Assembly: GCF_000315055.1 (NCBI RefSeq)
Contig: NZ_BAER01000014.1
Location: 1 to 64,000, forward strand
Direction: 5' to 3'
DNA length: 64,000 nucleotides
Source of the DNA: Paraglaciecola polaris LMG 21857
GTDB lineage: Bacteria; Pseudomonadota; Gammaproteobacteria; Enterobacterales; Alteromonadaceae
Shown here: piece by piece, positions 1 to 9,025 of the stretch
Position numbering within the stretch: the stretch's first letter is position 1
How the letters are laid out: every line of letters begins with the position of its first letter
The notes under the pieces: model-generated
What the model saw: the letters and a program-made list of their open reading frames with translations, nothing else
The model's database searches: none
What the model was told of the DNA's origin: nothing
Made by a program: the position numbers and the translations under genes

Positions 1-67
1 GGGAGTATATTAAACTAAATCTGTTGGATAGAAGACGATTGGATGGTTATGCTGACAAAATGTAAAC

Positions 68-1519
68 CTAGCTGCGCCAGAATGTCGGTGAAAATAACAC
101 CAGCAATGAAAATACCTCTAATCGACCAAATAGCATCGCCAATATCAATAACCACTTCCCTACATCAGATACATCAGCAAACGAGCCTGATACCGTACCT
201 AAGCCGGGGCCCAAGTTATTTAGCGTTGCAGCAGTTGCGGTAAAGGCGGAGACATCATCCATCCCTGTGGCAATCAAACAGACCATAATGACAACAAAGA
301 TCATCGCATAAGCCGAAAAGAATCCCCATACGGCTTCAACGACCTTATCAGGTACGGCGCGATCCCCGAGTTTGACGGTATAAACAGCCTTAGGATGAAT
401 CAATCGATCGACTTCACGCTTACCTTGCAAATAGAGTAACAGTACGCGCACCACCTTCAAACCACCACCAGTAGAACCTGCGCATCCGCCGATAAAGCTC
501 GAAAAAATCAGCATAATGGGCAAAAATGCCGGCCAATGGGAGAAATCAGTCGTGGCAAAACCAGCCGTGGTGCTAAATGAAACAGATTGTACCAAGGCCT
601 GATCTAGGGCAATACCTGCATTATCAAACCAATTAAATTTCATTAATATAAAAAAATACACAGCGACCAACACGAATTGGATCAAGAAAAAAGCACGGAG
701 TTCAGGATCATAAAAGTAACCCATCAAGGTTCTGCCACTCGCTGCGGCATAATGCAGTGCAAAATTTAAAGCGGCAATCCATAAAAAAACCACACAAACG
801 ATGTTTATCCAAGGACTATCGAAGTAGCCAATACTTGCATCGTAATTAGAAAATCCACCTATCGCCACTGTCGAAAACGCATGGCATAGGGCATCAAACC
901 AGTTCATTCCTGCCAGCCAATAAGCCACACCACAGCAAATTGTCAGCGTTAAATAGATGTACCACAGGTGCTTGGCGGTATCTGCTATACGCGGCGTCAT
1001 TTTAGAGTCTTTAACCGGGCCAGGCGTCTCAGCCCGATACAACTGCATTCCTCCCACACCTAAAATGGGCAATATGGCGACGGCTAAAACAATGATCCCC
1101 ATCCCTCCGAGCCATTGCAATTGCTGCCGATAAAATTGAACCGCCTTAGGCAGATAGTCGATCCCTTGGATCACGGTGGCGCCAGTGGTTGTTAAACCTG
1201 AAAAAGCTTCAAAAAATGCATCAGAGACTGACATTTCAGGTTGTTCAAGCAAGAGCAGCGGTAACGCACCAAAACTCGCCAATACAGTCCAAAATAAAAC
1301 GACAATCAGAAAACCCTCTTTCGCGCGCAGATCTTTCCGATGAAGGCGATTGGGATACCAGAACAACAAACCGGTCACTAAACACAATAAAAAAGCGAGG
1401 AAAAAGGGAAGACCGCTGCCATCGTTGAAATACAAAGAAATGATAGCTGGAGGGATCATGGTCACACTAAACAGCGCAACAAGTAAGCCTAATATCCGAG
1501 TGATCGTTCGGTATTGCAT
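68..1519 (-). CDS. trkH: Trk-type potassium uptake protein TrkH
   Basis: This is the membrane subunit of the Trk K+ uptake system, which normally works with the cytoplasmic NAD-binding regulator TrkA. The 483-residue length matches the family. About ten hydrophobic segments alternate with four pore-loop repeats, visible as SGLTTTGAT, STVAIGGF, SFSTTAGFATTDF and NLGPGLGTVSG, each carrying the filter glycine. The C-terminal segment FGRLEVFSLLVLFSPTFWR is typical of TrkH. The gene is divergent from polA. No trkA is seen in the 67 bases downstream, so the partner is outside the window. Family assignment is secure; K+ selectivity is inferred from the family. Confidence 0.95.
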   Translation of the reverse strand: MQYRTITRILGLLVALFSVTMIPPAIISLYFNDGSGLPFFLAFLLCLVTGLLFWYPNRLHRKDLRAKEGFLIVVLFWTVLASFGALPLLLLEQPEMSVSDAFFEAFSGLTTTGATVIQGIDYLPKAVQFYRQQLQWLGGMGIIVLAVAILPILGVGGMQLYRAETPGPVKDSKMTPRIADTAKHLWYIYLTLTICCGVAYWLAGMNWFDALCHAFSTVAIGGFSNYDASIGYFDSPWINIVCVVFLWIAALNFALHYAAASGRTLMGYFYDPELRAFFLIQFVLVAVYFFILMKFNWFDNAGIALDQALVQSVSFSTTAGFATTDFSHWPAFLPIMLIFSSFIGGCAGSTGGGLKVVRVLLLYLQGKREVDRLIHPKAVYTVKLGDRAVPDKVVEAVWGFFSAYAMIFVVIMVCLIATGMDDVSAFTATAATLNNLGPGLGTVSGSFADVSDVGKWLLILAMLFGRLEVFSLLVLFSPTFWRS

Positions 1520-2090
1520 AGCTTAATTTTTACCGACTAAATTACGCAACCTAATACGCTTTAAAAATACCAACATTAGTAATCGTTCTTTCTTAAATTT
1601 ATTATTTACCAAGATGTGTAAGTTGATTGTCCGCCCCAACAAAATCAAAAGCAATACACAAAGCTGAATAATAGTACAAACAGGCTTTTATTAGCGCAGG
1701 CAATAACTTAGCCTTGCTAGCTAGGGTGCGTTAACCTTTATCGAAATAGCGATATTCCGTGAGAGGAAATTGAATGCATAAATTTTTAACCTAAAAGAAT
1801 AAAAACAGATAAATGCCTAGCTAAAAAAACAAAAGTTTAACAAATTCTGATTAGCTAATCCCCCTTAAAAACCTCATATATATCGTAAAATGCAAAAAGA
1901 AATGCAGTAAATGTAAAATAAATGTAATCGCACACCTCCCTATCCCTTATCAATTCTGTCTTATGCTTTTCAACAGATAAATTGTATTATTTTCACACAA
2001 AAATAGTTTAACATTTCACCTTCCCTCTCTGGTAATTTGCGTGTAAAGTCACCTCCCCTTTTGGATAGCCCTAAATAATTATTAAATATG

Positions 2091-2099
2091 TTATCCACA
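2091..2099 (+). promoter_or_regulatory. DnaA box TTATCCACA upstream of polA
   Basis: A perfect TTATCCACA lies about 230 bases before the polA start codon. With the copy at 2234 it suggests DnaA binding at the polA promoter. The match is seen directly; a role in regulation is inference. Confidence 0.5.
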
Positions 2100-2233
2100 T
2101 TGGAAATTCCCTCTTAGTAATCGAAATTTATTTATAGTATTTAAATTCACCCCAATAAAATCAAGGGCTGTGGATCGATGAATAGATCCTGTATGATCGG
2201 CGCGCACCCAACCTAGAATTTTATTCAACAGAG

Positions 2234-2242
2234 TTATCCACA
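2234..2242 (+). promoter_or_regulatory. Second DnaA box TTATCCACA upstream of polA
   Basis: This is a second perfect TTATCCACA, in the same orientation and 143 bases from the first, about 90 bases before the polA ATG. A weaker 7-of-9 match, TGTGGATCG, lies between them near 2170. Confidence 0.5.
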
Positions 2243-2328
2243 AATTGATCCGATCTCTGCGTAGATGAAAATGTCGGTGTGTGGCATCCTTTACGCGTTT
2301 ATATAAATCCTGAGACCTAAAATATCCT

Positions 2329-5115
2329 ATGAGCAATTCACAACCCTCTCCTATGCCCGTAATTCCGAACAATCCGTTTATCTTAGTTGACGGATCTTCA
2401 TATTTATTTCGTGCATTTCACGGCATGCCACCCCTAACGAATTCCAAGGGTCAGGATACTGGCGCGGTCTATGGTGTGATTAACATGCTTCGTAGTTTGA
2501 TTAAGCAGTTTAATCCTACTCACATAGCTGTCGTATTCGATGCCAAAGGAAAAACATTTCGTGATGAAATATATAGTGAGTACAAAGCTAATCGCCCTTC
2601 TATGCCTGAAGAACTTCGAAGCCAGATAGAACCACTACACAAGATCATAAAAGCCATGGGTTTACCGATCATCGTTGAATCAGGCGTTGAAGCCGATGAT
2701 GTGATCGGCACATTAGCAGACCAAGCAAGTAAGTTAGGGATCCCGACCTTGATCAGCACGGGTGATAAAGACATGGCTCAGCTAGTAAACGAGCACGTCA
2801 CCTTAATCAATACTATGAATAACCATGTGATGGATCCACAAGGCGTTGTCGAAAAGTTTGGTATTCCCCCAGAATTGGTCATCGACTTTCTCGCTCTTAA
2901 AGGAGACAAGGTCGATAACATACCAGGCGTTCCTGGTGTAGGTGATAAAAGTGCGTTGGGTTTATTGCAAGGCATCGGTAACATAGACGAGATTTATAAA
3001 AATCTAGAAAAAATAGCGCAGCTTGATTTCCGTGGTGCTAAGAAAATGGCTGACAAAATGCGCGAGTACGAGGAGCAAGCGCGACTTTCTTACACCTTAG
3101 CCACCATTAAGTTAGACGTAAAAATGGACTGTAGCCCTATCGACTTAAAACCGGTTGATCCTGATTACAGTGTCCTGCAAGAGTTATTCACTGAAATGGA
3201 GTTTAAACGTTGGTTAAAGGATGCCACCGATGCATTAAACACTGGCCAACAAACCAACCAATCGGCCTCAACGAAAGCTGAGACTATTGACAAACCCGCA
3301 CCTGAACTAAATTACCAAACCATATTAACGCAAGAAGCACTCGAGCATTGGTTAACAAAGCTTAACGCCGCGAAGCTTTTTGCCTTTGATACAGAAACAA
3401 CCAGTTTGAATTATATGCAAGCAGAATTAGTCGGTATGTCTTTTTGTATCGAAGAAGGCGAAGCGGCTTATCTTCCTTTATCTCACGACTATGTTGACGC
3501 TCCCGAACAACTAGATCGCAAGGACGTTTTAGCATTGTTCAAACCATTACTCGAAGACGCAAGCAAAGCCAAAGTAGGCCAACATCTAAAATACGATAAA
3601 AATGTGCTAGCCAACTATGACATTCATCTTCAGGGTATCGCCTACGATACAATGCTAGAGTCATATGTGCTTAATAGCGTCGGCACTCGCCACGATATGG
3701 ATAGCTTGGCACAACATTATTTAGGTTTAACCACTATTCACTTTGAAGACATTGCGGGTAAAGGTGCGAAGCAACTGACCTTCAATCAAATCCCACTTGA
3801 GCAAGCAGCACCTTATGCCGCTGAAGATGCGGACATTACACTGCGACTACATAATCATATTTGGCAAAAATTATCTTTAGAACCAAAGCTCGCAGCTGTC
3901 CTTACTGACATTGAAGTACCATTAGCATCGGTATTAGCCAAAATGGAACAATTTGGTGTATTAATCGATAGTCAAAAATTAAGTCAACAGAGCCAAGACC
4001 TCGCAGCCCGAATAATGCAGTTGGAAGCGGAAGTGCAGGAAATGGCTGGCGAAGAGTTTAACTTAGGTTCAACCAAGCAATTACAAGAAATACTGTTTAA
4101 AAAATTAGACTTACCAGTATTGAAAAAAACGCCAAAGGGCGCTCCATCAACATCTGAAGAAGTACTTCAAGAGTTAGCACTTACATACCCACTGCCGAAG
4201 TTATTAATGGAATATAGGGTGTTGAGCAAGTTAAAAAACACTTATACCGACAAGCTGCCTAAGATGATAAATGAGCGCACAGGACGTGTTCATACATCTT
4301 ATCATCAGGCGATCACAGCAACGGGCCGATTATCTTCTACCGATCCTAACTTGCAAAACATTCCGATCCGATCAGAACAAGGCCGACGTGTACGCCAAGC
4401 CTTTATTGCCCGCCCAGGTTATAAAGTTGTCGCAGCAGATTATTCTCAAATTGAGCTGCGTATTATGGCTCACCTTTCACAAGACCAAGGCTTACTCACA
4501 GCATTCTCTGAAGGAAAAGATATTCACAGCGCAACTGCAGCCGAAGTCTTTAATGTGCCATTAGCGCAAGTAACAACCGAGCAAAGACGCAATGCCAAAG
4601 CGATTAACTTTGGCTTGATTTACGGCATGTCGGCGTTCGGTTTAGCGAAACAGCTCAACGTACCCCGCCATGACGCTCAGCACTATATGGATATGTATTT
4701 CGAGCGCTACCCGGGTGTCCTTAAATATATGGAGGATTCACGGCTGGTTGCCAAAGATCAGGGTTATGTATCTACCGTATTTGGTCGACGCCTTTATTTA
4801 CCGGATATAAACGCCAGTAATGGTTTGCGCCGTAAAGGAGCCGAGCGCGCAGCGATCAATGCACCGATGCAAGGAACAGCAGCGGACATCATCAAAAAAG
4901 CCATGTTAAAAGTCGATGCGTGGATAGACTCGTTGCCCTATGATCAAACGAGAATGATCATGCAGGTGCACGATGAACTTATTTTTGAAATAAAAGAACA
5001 AAATCTTATCGAGCATAAGGATATAATCGTTGATTTGATGGAAAACGCGGTAAAATTAGACGTTCCCTTGATCGTTGAAGCTGGAATTGGCGAGAATTGG
5101 GACCAAGCTCACTAG
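2329..5115 (+). CDS. polA: DNA polymerase I
   Basis: This enzyme fills gaps, removes RNA primers and takes part in excision repair. The 928 residues match E. coli Pol I in length and layout. An N-terminal 5' nuclease domain comes first (residues about 15-300, with [14 protein letters not shown] and [12 protein letters not shown]). An apparently active 3'-5' exonuclease follows, with DTET at residues 354-357. The polymerase domain has motif [10 protein letters not shown] with Asp704, motif [15 protein letters not shown], and motif C VHDELIF with Asp882. The catalytic residues are present, so all three activities are expected. The ATG at 2329 fits the conserved N-terminus reading [19 protein letters not shown]. 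The Spot 42 gene follows, as in E. coli. Confidence 0.98.
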   Translation: MSNSQPSPMPVIPNNPFILVDGSSYLFRAFHGMPPLTNSKGQDTGAVYGVINMLRSLIKQFNPTHIAVVFDAKGKTFRDEIYSEYKANRPSMPEELRSQIEPLHKIIKAMGLPIIVESGVEADDVIGTLADQASKLGIPTLISTGDKDMAQLVNEHVTLINTMNNHVMDPQGVVEKFGIPPELVIDFLALKGDKVDNIPGVPGVGDKSALGLLQGIGNIDEIYKNLEKIAQLDFRGAKKMADKMREYEEQARLSYTLATIKLDVKMDCSPIDLKPVDPDYSVLQELFTEMEFKRWLKDATDALNTGQQTNQSASTKAETIDKPAPELNYQTILTQEALEHWLTKLNAAKLFAFDTETTSLNYMQAELVGMSFCIEEGEAAYLPLSHDYVDAPEQLDRKDVLALFKPLLEDASKAKVGQHLKYDKNVLANYDIHLQGIAYDTMLESYVLNSVGTRHDMDSLAQHYLGLTTIHFEDIAGKGAKQLTFNQIPLEQAAPYAAEDADITLRLHNHIWQKLSLEPKLAAVLTDIEVPLASVLAKMEQFGVLIDSQKLSQQSQDLAARIMQLEAEVQEMAGEEFNLGSTKQLQEILFKKLDLPVLKKTPKGAPSTSEEVLQELALTYPLPKLLMEYRVLSKLKNTYTDKLPKMINERTGRVHTSYHQAITATGRLSSTDPNLQNIPIRSEQGRRVRQAFIARPGYKVVAADYSQIELRIMAHLSQDQGLLTAFSEGKDIHSATAAEVFNVPLAQVTTEQRRNAKAINFGLIYGMSAFGLAKQLNVPRHDAQHYMDMYFERYPGVLKYMEDSRLVAKDQGYVSTVFGRRLYLPDINASNGLRRKGAERAAINAPMQGTAADIIKKAMLKVDAWIDSLPYDQTRMIMQVHDELIFEIKEQNLIEHKDIIVDLMENAVKLDVPLIVEAGIGENWDQAH

Positions 5116-5151
5116 GATAACGCCCGTTCACGATAATTAATAAGCGCTTTA

Positions 5152-5166
5152 TGTAATTTAATTACA
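5152..5166. promoter_or_regulatory. Palindrome TGTAATTTAATTACA upstream of spf
   Basis: This near-perfect inverted repeat is centred about 52 bases upstream of the inferred Spot 42 start. In E. coli, spf is repressed by CRP. Here the half-sites TGTAA and TTACA are five rather than six bases apart and depart from TGTGA, so a CRP role is uncertain. Confidence 0.35.
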
Positions 5167-5174
5167 GAAAGCGG

Positions 5175-5203
5175 TTGGCATTTTAATGAACTTTGCATAG
5201 TAT
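5175..5203 (+). promoter_or_regulatory. Promoter of the Spot 42 RNA
   Basis: A -35 element TTGGCA (5175-5180) and a -10 element TAGTAT (5198-5203) are separated by 17 bases. They stand seven bases before the conserved first bases of Spot 42 at 5211. Spacing and position make this a good sigma-70 promoter. Confidence 0.7.
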
Positions 5204-5210
5204 CTGTGCT

Positions 5211-5276
5211 GTAGGGTACAGAGGTATGTATTTTCAGACCTTTGCTTCGACCCCAGCAATTTGCTGGGGTTTTTTT
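5211..5276 (+). ncRNA. spf: Spot 42 small RNA (short form)
   Basis: Spot 42 is an Hfq-dependent regulatory RNA controlling catabolic and sugar genes in enteric bacteria and vibrios. The 5' end GTAGGGTACAGAGGTA and the later TTTCAGACCTTT match my recollection of the E. coli RNA almost base for base. The 3' end is an intrinsic terminator with stem CCCCAGCA/TGCTGGGG and seven T residues. The gene lies between polA and engB, exactly as in E. coli. The RNA is only about 66 nt against about 109 nt in E. coli, because the segment between the TTTCAGACCTTT block and the terminator is nearly absent. Confidence 0.88.
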
Positions 5277-5408
5277 ATGTCAGAAAAATATCCATAGACG
5301 TTTTTATCAATAAACGCCCGCTTCCAGCCTTCTGAAACTATTTTCCATCGCGGTGAACTAATGTGAACGGATACACTCTGAATTATTGTGTGTGTTCTAG
5401 ATGTTTAA

Positions 5409-5437
5409 AACCTTGTCCTTCGACAAGGTTTTTTTTT
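5409..5437. terminator. Intrinsic terminator between spf and engB
   Basis: The stem AACCTTGTC/GACAAGGTT with loop CTTC is followed by nine T residues on the plus strand, so the plus strand gives the better terminator. It could also help end engB transcription from the minus strand, where the T tract is weaker. A strong plus-strand terminator with no gene before it hints at a second short transcript. Confidence 0.7.
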
Positions 5438-5443
5438 GCTTAT

Positions 5444-6064
5444 TTATTCTTGCTCTGGCACATCTCGTTGGGCGTAACCAAACCACTGATCCAATACTCG
5501 CTCACAATTATCTAACCCCAAACCATTTAATGACGAAAACAAATGGATAGTCACATCACCACAAAACGCTAATGATGCTTCTCTGGCCATTAATAATTGT
5601 GCTTTGCGTTTACCCGATTTGAGTTTATCTGCTTTTGTTAGTAAGCCCAAAACTGGCAATTCTGCTGCGACTGCCCACTGAATCAATTCTTGATCCAAAT
5701 CTTTAAAAGGGTGGCGTATATCCATTAATACCACTAACCCTTTCAAGCTATCGCGCTTCTGCAAATATTCGCCGAGTGATTTTTGCCATTTGAGTTTAAT
5801 CGCCATAGGTACTTTTGCGTACCCATAACCAGGCAAATCAATAAGGCGTCGCTGCTCGTCCAAATCAAACACATTAATTAACTGAGTTCGTCCAGGTGTT
5901 TTACTTGTGCGCGCTAAGCTTTTTTGACGCGTCAAGCGATTAAGCGCACTCGACTTCCCCGCATTAGAACGACCAGCAAAGGCAACCTCAATTCCTTCAT
6001 CTGCACATAAATGACTGATATCCGGTGCACTCAAATTAAACTTAGCTTGGCTATAATGGCTCAC
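5444..6064 (-). CDS. engB: Ribosome biogenesis GTP-binding protein EngB (YihA/YsxC)
   Basis: EngB is an essential GTPase of large-subunit assembly. The G1 loop GRSNAGKS, G3 DLPGYGYAK and G4 TKADK are all present. The open frame extends upstream to an ATG at 6136 (230 residues). I prefer the GTG at 6064, five bases after AGGAG, which gives 206 residues beginning [16 protein letters not shown], close to the E. coli length and N-terminus. The gene diverges from the cytochrome c4 gene. The order polA-spf-engB-csrC-yihI is shared with E. coli. Confidence 0.95.
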   Translation of the reverse strand: MSHYSQAKFNLSAPDISHLCADEGIEVAFAGRSNAGKSSALNRLTRQKSLARTSKTPGRTQLINVFDLDEQRRLIDLPGYGYAKVPMAIKLKWQKSLGEYLQKRDSLKGLVVLMDIRHPFKDLDQELIQWAVAAELPVLGLLTKADKLKSGKRKAQLLMAREASLAFCGDVTIHLFSSLNGLGLDNCERVLDQWFGYAQRDVPEQE

Positions 6065-6271
6065 ACATACTCCTACTGACAAAACGATTTTTGGTATTAC
6101 CTTTATTGATGAGTCCATTATATCAGGTAAATTCAAATCGAAAGTGGTTGTTATGTCGTATAATATTGCCCTTATCCTATGGAATATATTTTACTGGCGC
6201 TGTAAATGTGTAAAATACACAGTTACTATTCTGATAATGGTCAATTAATCAGCAGCTTAATGAGAAAGAAT

Positions 6272-6895
6272 ATGAAAATAATGGTTTTGTTAGTTAGCGT
6301 TTTTTTAGGTTTATCTGCTAGTGCGTTGGCAGCAGGTGATGTTGAAGCAGGCAAAGCAAAGTCTGTTGCGTGTGGGGCTTGTCATGGTGCTGATGGTAAT
6401 AGCATGATTGATATGAATCCCAAATTAGCGGGTCAACACGCAGGCTACCTCGTTAAGCAATTAAAAGAATTTAAACTCGCCGCACAGACTGGTGGTGAAG
6501 AAGGTCGTAACAATGCCGTGATGAATGGTATGGCTGCCGCGTTGTCAGAACAAGACATGCAAGATATAGCCGCATACTTTACAAGCCAAACAGCAAAAGA
6601 AGGTGAAGCACCTGAAGATGTAATCGAACAAGGCGGAAAACTATATAGAGGTGGTGATTTAGAGCGTGGTATTACGGCATGTACTGCATGTCACGGTCCT
6701 CGTGGTAACGGTACCAGCCTCTCAGGTTTCCCTGATATCAGCGGTCAACATACAACCTATTTGAAAGCGCAGCTAGAAGCGTTCAGGTCTGGACAACGCG
6801 CGAATTCACATAATGGTATGATGGAAGATATTGCGAAGCGTTTAACTGACCAAGATATTGATATTTTATCAAAATATATTGCAGGTCTTTATTAA
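6272..6895 (+). CDS. Cytochrome c4 (periplasmic dihaem)
   Basis: This is a periplasmic electron carrier with two similar c-type domains. After a signal peptide ending near SASALA, two haem motifs are seen, CGACH in the N-terminal half and CTACH in the second half. Methionines placed to act as axial ligands follow (for example MNGM). At about 207 residues it fits the c4 family. The open frame extends to 6206, but the ATG at 6272 directly precedes a proper Lys plus hydrophobic signal peptide and follows AGAAAG. Members of this family pass electrons to terminal oxidases; the exact partner cannot be told here. Confidence 0.92.
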   Translation: MKIMVLLVSVFLGLSASALAAGDVEAGKAKSVACGACHGADGNSMIDMNPKLAGQHAGYLVKQLKEFKLAAQTGGEEGRNNAVMNGMAAALSEQDMQDIAAYFTSQTAKEGEAPEDVIEQGGKLYRGGDLERGITACTACHGPRGNGTSLSGFPDISGQHTTYLKAQLEAFRSGQRANSHNGMMEDIAKRLTDQDIDILSKYIAGLY

Positions 6896-6905
6896 CCTTC
6901 TTTTC

Positions 6906-6929
6906 AACGACCCTTTTGGGTCGTTTTCT
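6906..6929 (+). terminator. Terminator of the cytochrome c4 gene
   Basis: The stem AACGACCC/GGGTCGTT with a TTTT loop begins 10 bases after the stop codon and is followed by a short T-rich run. Confidence 0.75.
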
Positions 6930-6945
6930 GTAATTGTAGGTGAAT

Positions 6946-6989
6946 GTTTACAATGTATTAACGCAACACTATGTAAATGAGTTGTAAAC
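6946..6989. promoter_or_regulatory. Inverted repeat GTTTACAA...TTGTAAAC before the CsrC-like RNA
   Basis: Perfect 8-base arms at 6946-6953 and 6982-6989 are separated by 28 bases, and the right arm overlaps the candidate -35 (TTGTAA, 6982-6987) of the RNA. A -10 candidate TATTCT is at 7004-7009, 16 bases further on. CsrB/CsrC genes are usually activated by the GacA/UvrY response regulator through an upstream palindrome, so this is a candidate site, but it does not match that consensus closely. Confidence 0.35.
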
Positions 6990-7015
6990 CATTAGTTATC
7001 GTGTATTCTCTGACG

Positions 7016-7287
7016 CAGAAAAACAATAAGGACTGCAAACAAACCGTTTGCTCATGGAAGATAATTAGCAAGCAGTGCTAAAACTTTAAACCTTTGGTGA
7101 AAAGGCATGGACGATAATAATAAAGTGTCAGGAAGACCTAAAACTATATTATGTTTTCGTTAAAATTAATAAAAAGAGAAAACATGAAGGACCACCACTA
7201 ACTGTTCAGGATGAACGACTGTCGGGATTCGTGTCTAAGGACACATCTATGATATGAAGGGCGATAGCTTAGCTATCGCCCTTTTTC
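7016..7287 (+). ncRNA. csrC: CsrB/CsrC-family RNA that sequesters CsrA
   Basis: RNAs of this family bind many copies of the translational repressor CsrA/RsmA through GGA motifs in hairpin loops. The protein-free stretch before yihI holds eight GGA motifs, at 7030, 7056, 7109, 7131, 7189, 7209, 7225 and 7239. It ends in a strong intrinsic terminator (stem AAGGGCGATAGC/GCTATCGCCCTT, 7257-7283, then TTTTT). E. coli csrC lies in the same place, between yihA (engB) and yihI. The 5' end is estimated from a -10-like TATTCT at 7004-7009. The length of about 270 nt is close to E. coli CsrC. The terminator and motif density are seen; function is inferred from these and synteny. Confidence 0.82.
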
Positions 7288-7375
7288 TTATCTAAATTTC
7301 ACTCCGTGCCTCGTGAACCATATTTAACCAGTCTGTTTTAGGGTAAAATCCGCGCAAATATAGTGGAGGTTATTT

Positions 7376-7885
7376 ATGCCTAGAAAAAAGAAGTCTCGAA
7401 AAATTGGTCAAATCGGCACACCTTTAGCGCCGAAAGCAAAACGTAAGCCGGCAGCAACTGCCCCAAAACGAAATAAGAAAACTTTGGGGAAGCCCTCTGG
7501 AACTCGAAATAACCCAGAGCAAACCAGTACTTCGAATAAACAAGGAAAGAGTATTAAAGATCCTAGGATTGGCAGCAAGAAACCCATTCCTTTGATCATC
7601 GATGATGCACCCAAGGTTAAAACGGCTAAGCCTAAGTTCTTCTCTCCTGCTCAGGAACTTGAGAGCATTGAGCAGAATGAGCGCTTTGGACTACTACTTG
7701 AAAAACTTGATGCAGACGAGTCACTGAGTAAAGAAGAGCGTATCTTCGTCAACAAGTTGACAGCTAGGCACCAAGAGTTGTGTGATTTGCTTGGTATAGC
7801 CAATGAAGACGATTCAGCCGCAGATCCGTCAGAAGATGATCTATATGCTCAATTCGAGTCTATTGATATCAACAAGTTTAAATAA
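7376..7885 (+). CDS. yihI: YihI family GTPase-activating protein for Der
   Basis: YihI stimulates the ribosome-assembly GTPase Der (EngA). The 169-residue product shows the family pattern: a very basic, low-complexity N-terminus (about residues 1-60, rich in Lys, Arg, Pro and Asn), then an acidic C-terminal half with the conserved block SKEERIFVNKLTARHQELC (residues about 121-139). The start ATG follows GGAGG with good spacing. It stands just after the CsrC-like RNA, as in E. coli, and 9 bases before the DUF2489 gene, with which it is probably cotranscribed. Confidence 0.9.
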   Translation: MPRKKKSRKIGQIGTPLAPKAKRKPAATAPKRNKKTLGKPSGTRNNPEQTSTSNKQGKSIKDPRIGSKKPIPLIIDDAPKVKTAKPKFFSPAQELESIEQNERFGLLLEKLDADESLSKEERIFVNKLTARHQELCDLLGIANEDDSAADPSEDDLYAQFESIDINKFK

Positions 7886-7894
7886 GTTTTTAAA

Positions 7895-8344
7895 ATGAGT
7901 TCTATTGCTATTTCATTTATCGTCATTGCACTGTTTATCATTGCAGGTTTAGCCTTCTACGCGGGCAAACTTTTATTCATGCTGAACAAGCAAAATAAAA
8001 AAATGACGCAAACGAAACAACAAAGAGTTTCACGGCTAATGGAGAGTATTCATACGATCGCCATGGCTGTGGAGCAGCAGCAGTGTAATTTGTCTGAGGG
8101 ATGCATTCGTTTATATCACTTACACGAGAGTTTACCGATCGACAATAAGCCGGATTATGCTTCTCAATATCCAGGCCTGTATACGTTATATACGAAGGTG
8201 AGTAACTTGCCTACACATGAGGCAAGAAACAAGCTTACGACGCTTGATCGAAAAACTCAGGACAACGCTAGGGAAACGGCCGAAACGGAACTTGAAAGCC
8301 AAATACTGCGCGACGTTGTAAAACTACAATCTTTTACGCCTTAG
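7895..8344 (+). CDS. DUF2489 family membrane-anchored protein
   Basis: This 149-residue protein has one N-terminal membrane segment (about residues 4-29) followed by a soluble, mainly helical domain with MESIHTIAMAVEQQQCNLSEGCIR at the start of the conserved part. I recognise it as DUF2489, a gammaproteobacterial family often found after yihI. No biochemical role is known to me. It ends by overlapping the convergent tag gene by four bases. Confidence 0.75.
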   Translation: MSSIAISFIVIALFIIAGLAFYAGKLLFMLNKQNKKMTQTKQQRVSRLMESIHTIAMAVEQQQCNLSEGCIRLYHLHESLPIDNKPDYASQYPGLYTLYTKVSNLPTHEARNKLTTLDRKTQDNARETAETELESQILRDVVKLQSFTP

Positions 8345-8910
8345 GCGTTTTGGTTTACATAACAAAAGCAATCAACGGTATGGTCGTTCACTAATCCGAC
8401 GGCCTGCATGAATGCATAACAAATGGTACTGCCGACAAAGGAAAATCCGCGTTTTTTCAGCGCTTTTGCCATTGCTTCTGATGCAGCTGATGTTGTCGGT
8501 ACCTGATGTTTCCCCTCCCAGGCATTCACTATTGGTTGGCCGTTTACAAACGACCAAATAAAATCAGCGAAATCGATCCCTTCACGCTCTAGCGCAAGAA
8601 AACCTTTGGCGTTCTTAATAATAGAATTAATTTTTAACCTATTACGCACAATCCCTTTGTCGTGCATCAACCGCTCGACATCTTGTTCTGTCATGGCACT
8701 GATATGCTGGGGGTTAAAATTATGAAACGCTTGATAGTAGTTATCTTGCTTCTTTAAAATCGTTAACCAGCTTAAGCCTGCTTGCTGACCGTCGAGGCAC
8801 AATTTTGCAAAAAGCTCCTGTTTATCGCGCACAGGACGGCCCCAAACATGATCGTGATAATCTTGATAAATAGGATCCTGAGAAACCCAGGCGCAGCGAG
8901 TATGTTGCAT
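8341..8910 (-). CDS. tag: DNA-3-methyladenine glycosylase I
   Basis: Tag removes 3-methyladenine from alkylated DNA in base excision repair. The 189 residues align well with E. coli Tag from CAWVSQDPIYQDYHDHVWG through GLSWLTILKK to KKRGFSFVGSTICYAFMQAVG. The zinc ligands of the family (Cys near the N-terminus, His in YHDH, His and Cys in NDHTVDCFC) are present. It diverges from glyQ by about 115 bases and converges on the DUF2489 gene with a four-base overlap. Confidence 0.96.
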   Translation of the reverse strand: MQHTRCAWVSQDPIYQDYHDHVWGRPVRDKQELFAKLCLDGQQAGLSWLTILKKQDNYYQAFHNFNPQHISAMTEQDVERLMHDKGIVRNRLKINSIIKNAKGFLALEREGIDFADFIWSFVNGQPIVNAWEGKHQVPTTSAASEAMAKALKKRGFSFVGSTICYAFMQAVGLVNDHTVDCFCYVNQNA

Positions 8911-9025
8911 TTTTCGTCCTTTTAAGTGTCATTGCTCATTAATATGGCTATTTAACCTACATTGATCGATACACAGCAGGTATACTGTCCGGCGTTTTTT
9001 CGAATTATTTTTGTGGCAGCAATTA

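Larger units (their letters stand above)
1520..2328. other. AT-rich intergenic region between trkH and polA
   Basis: About 810 bases separate the divergent trkH and polA starts, and I see no convincing gene. Short open frames here have no recognisable sequence. The polA-proximal part carries two perfect DnaA-box 9-mers (listed separately) and several GATC sites between about 2170 and 2255. The rest is AT-rich and must hold the promoters of both flanking genes, but I could not assign a clear -35/-10 pair. Confidence 0.5.

Noticed and set aside
2091-2372. A 93-residue minus-strand frame covering the polA promoter
   Set aside because: It lies across the polA start and DnaA boxes, has no recognisable sequence and no ribosome site.
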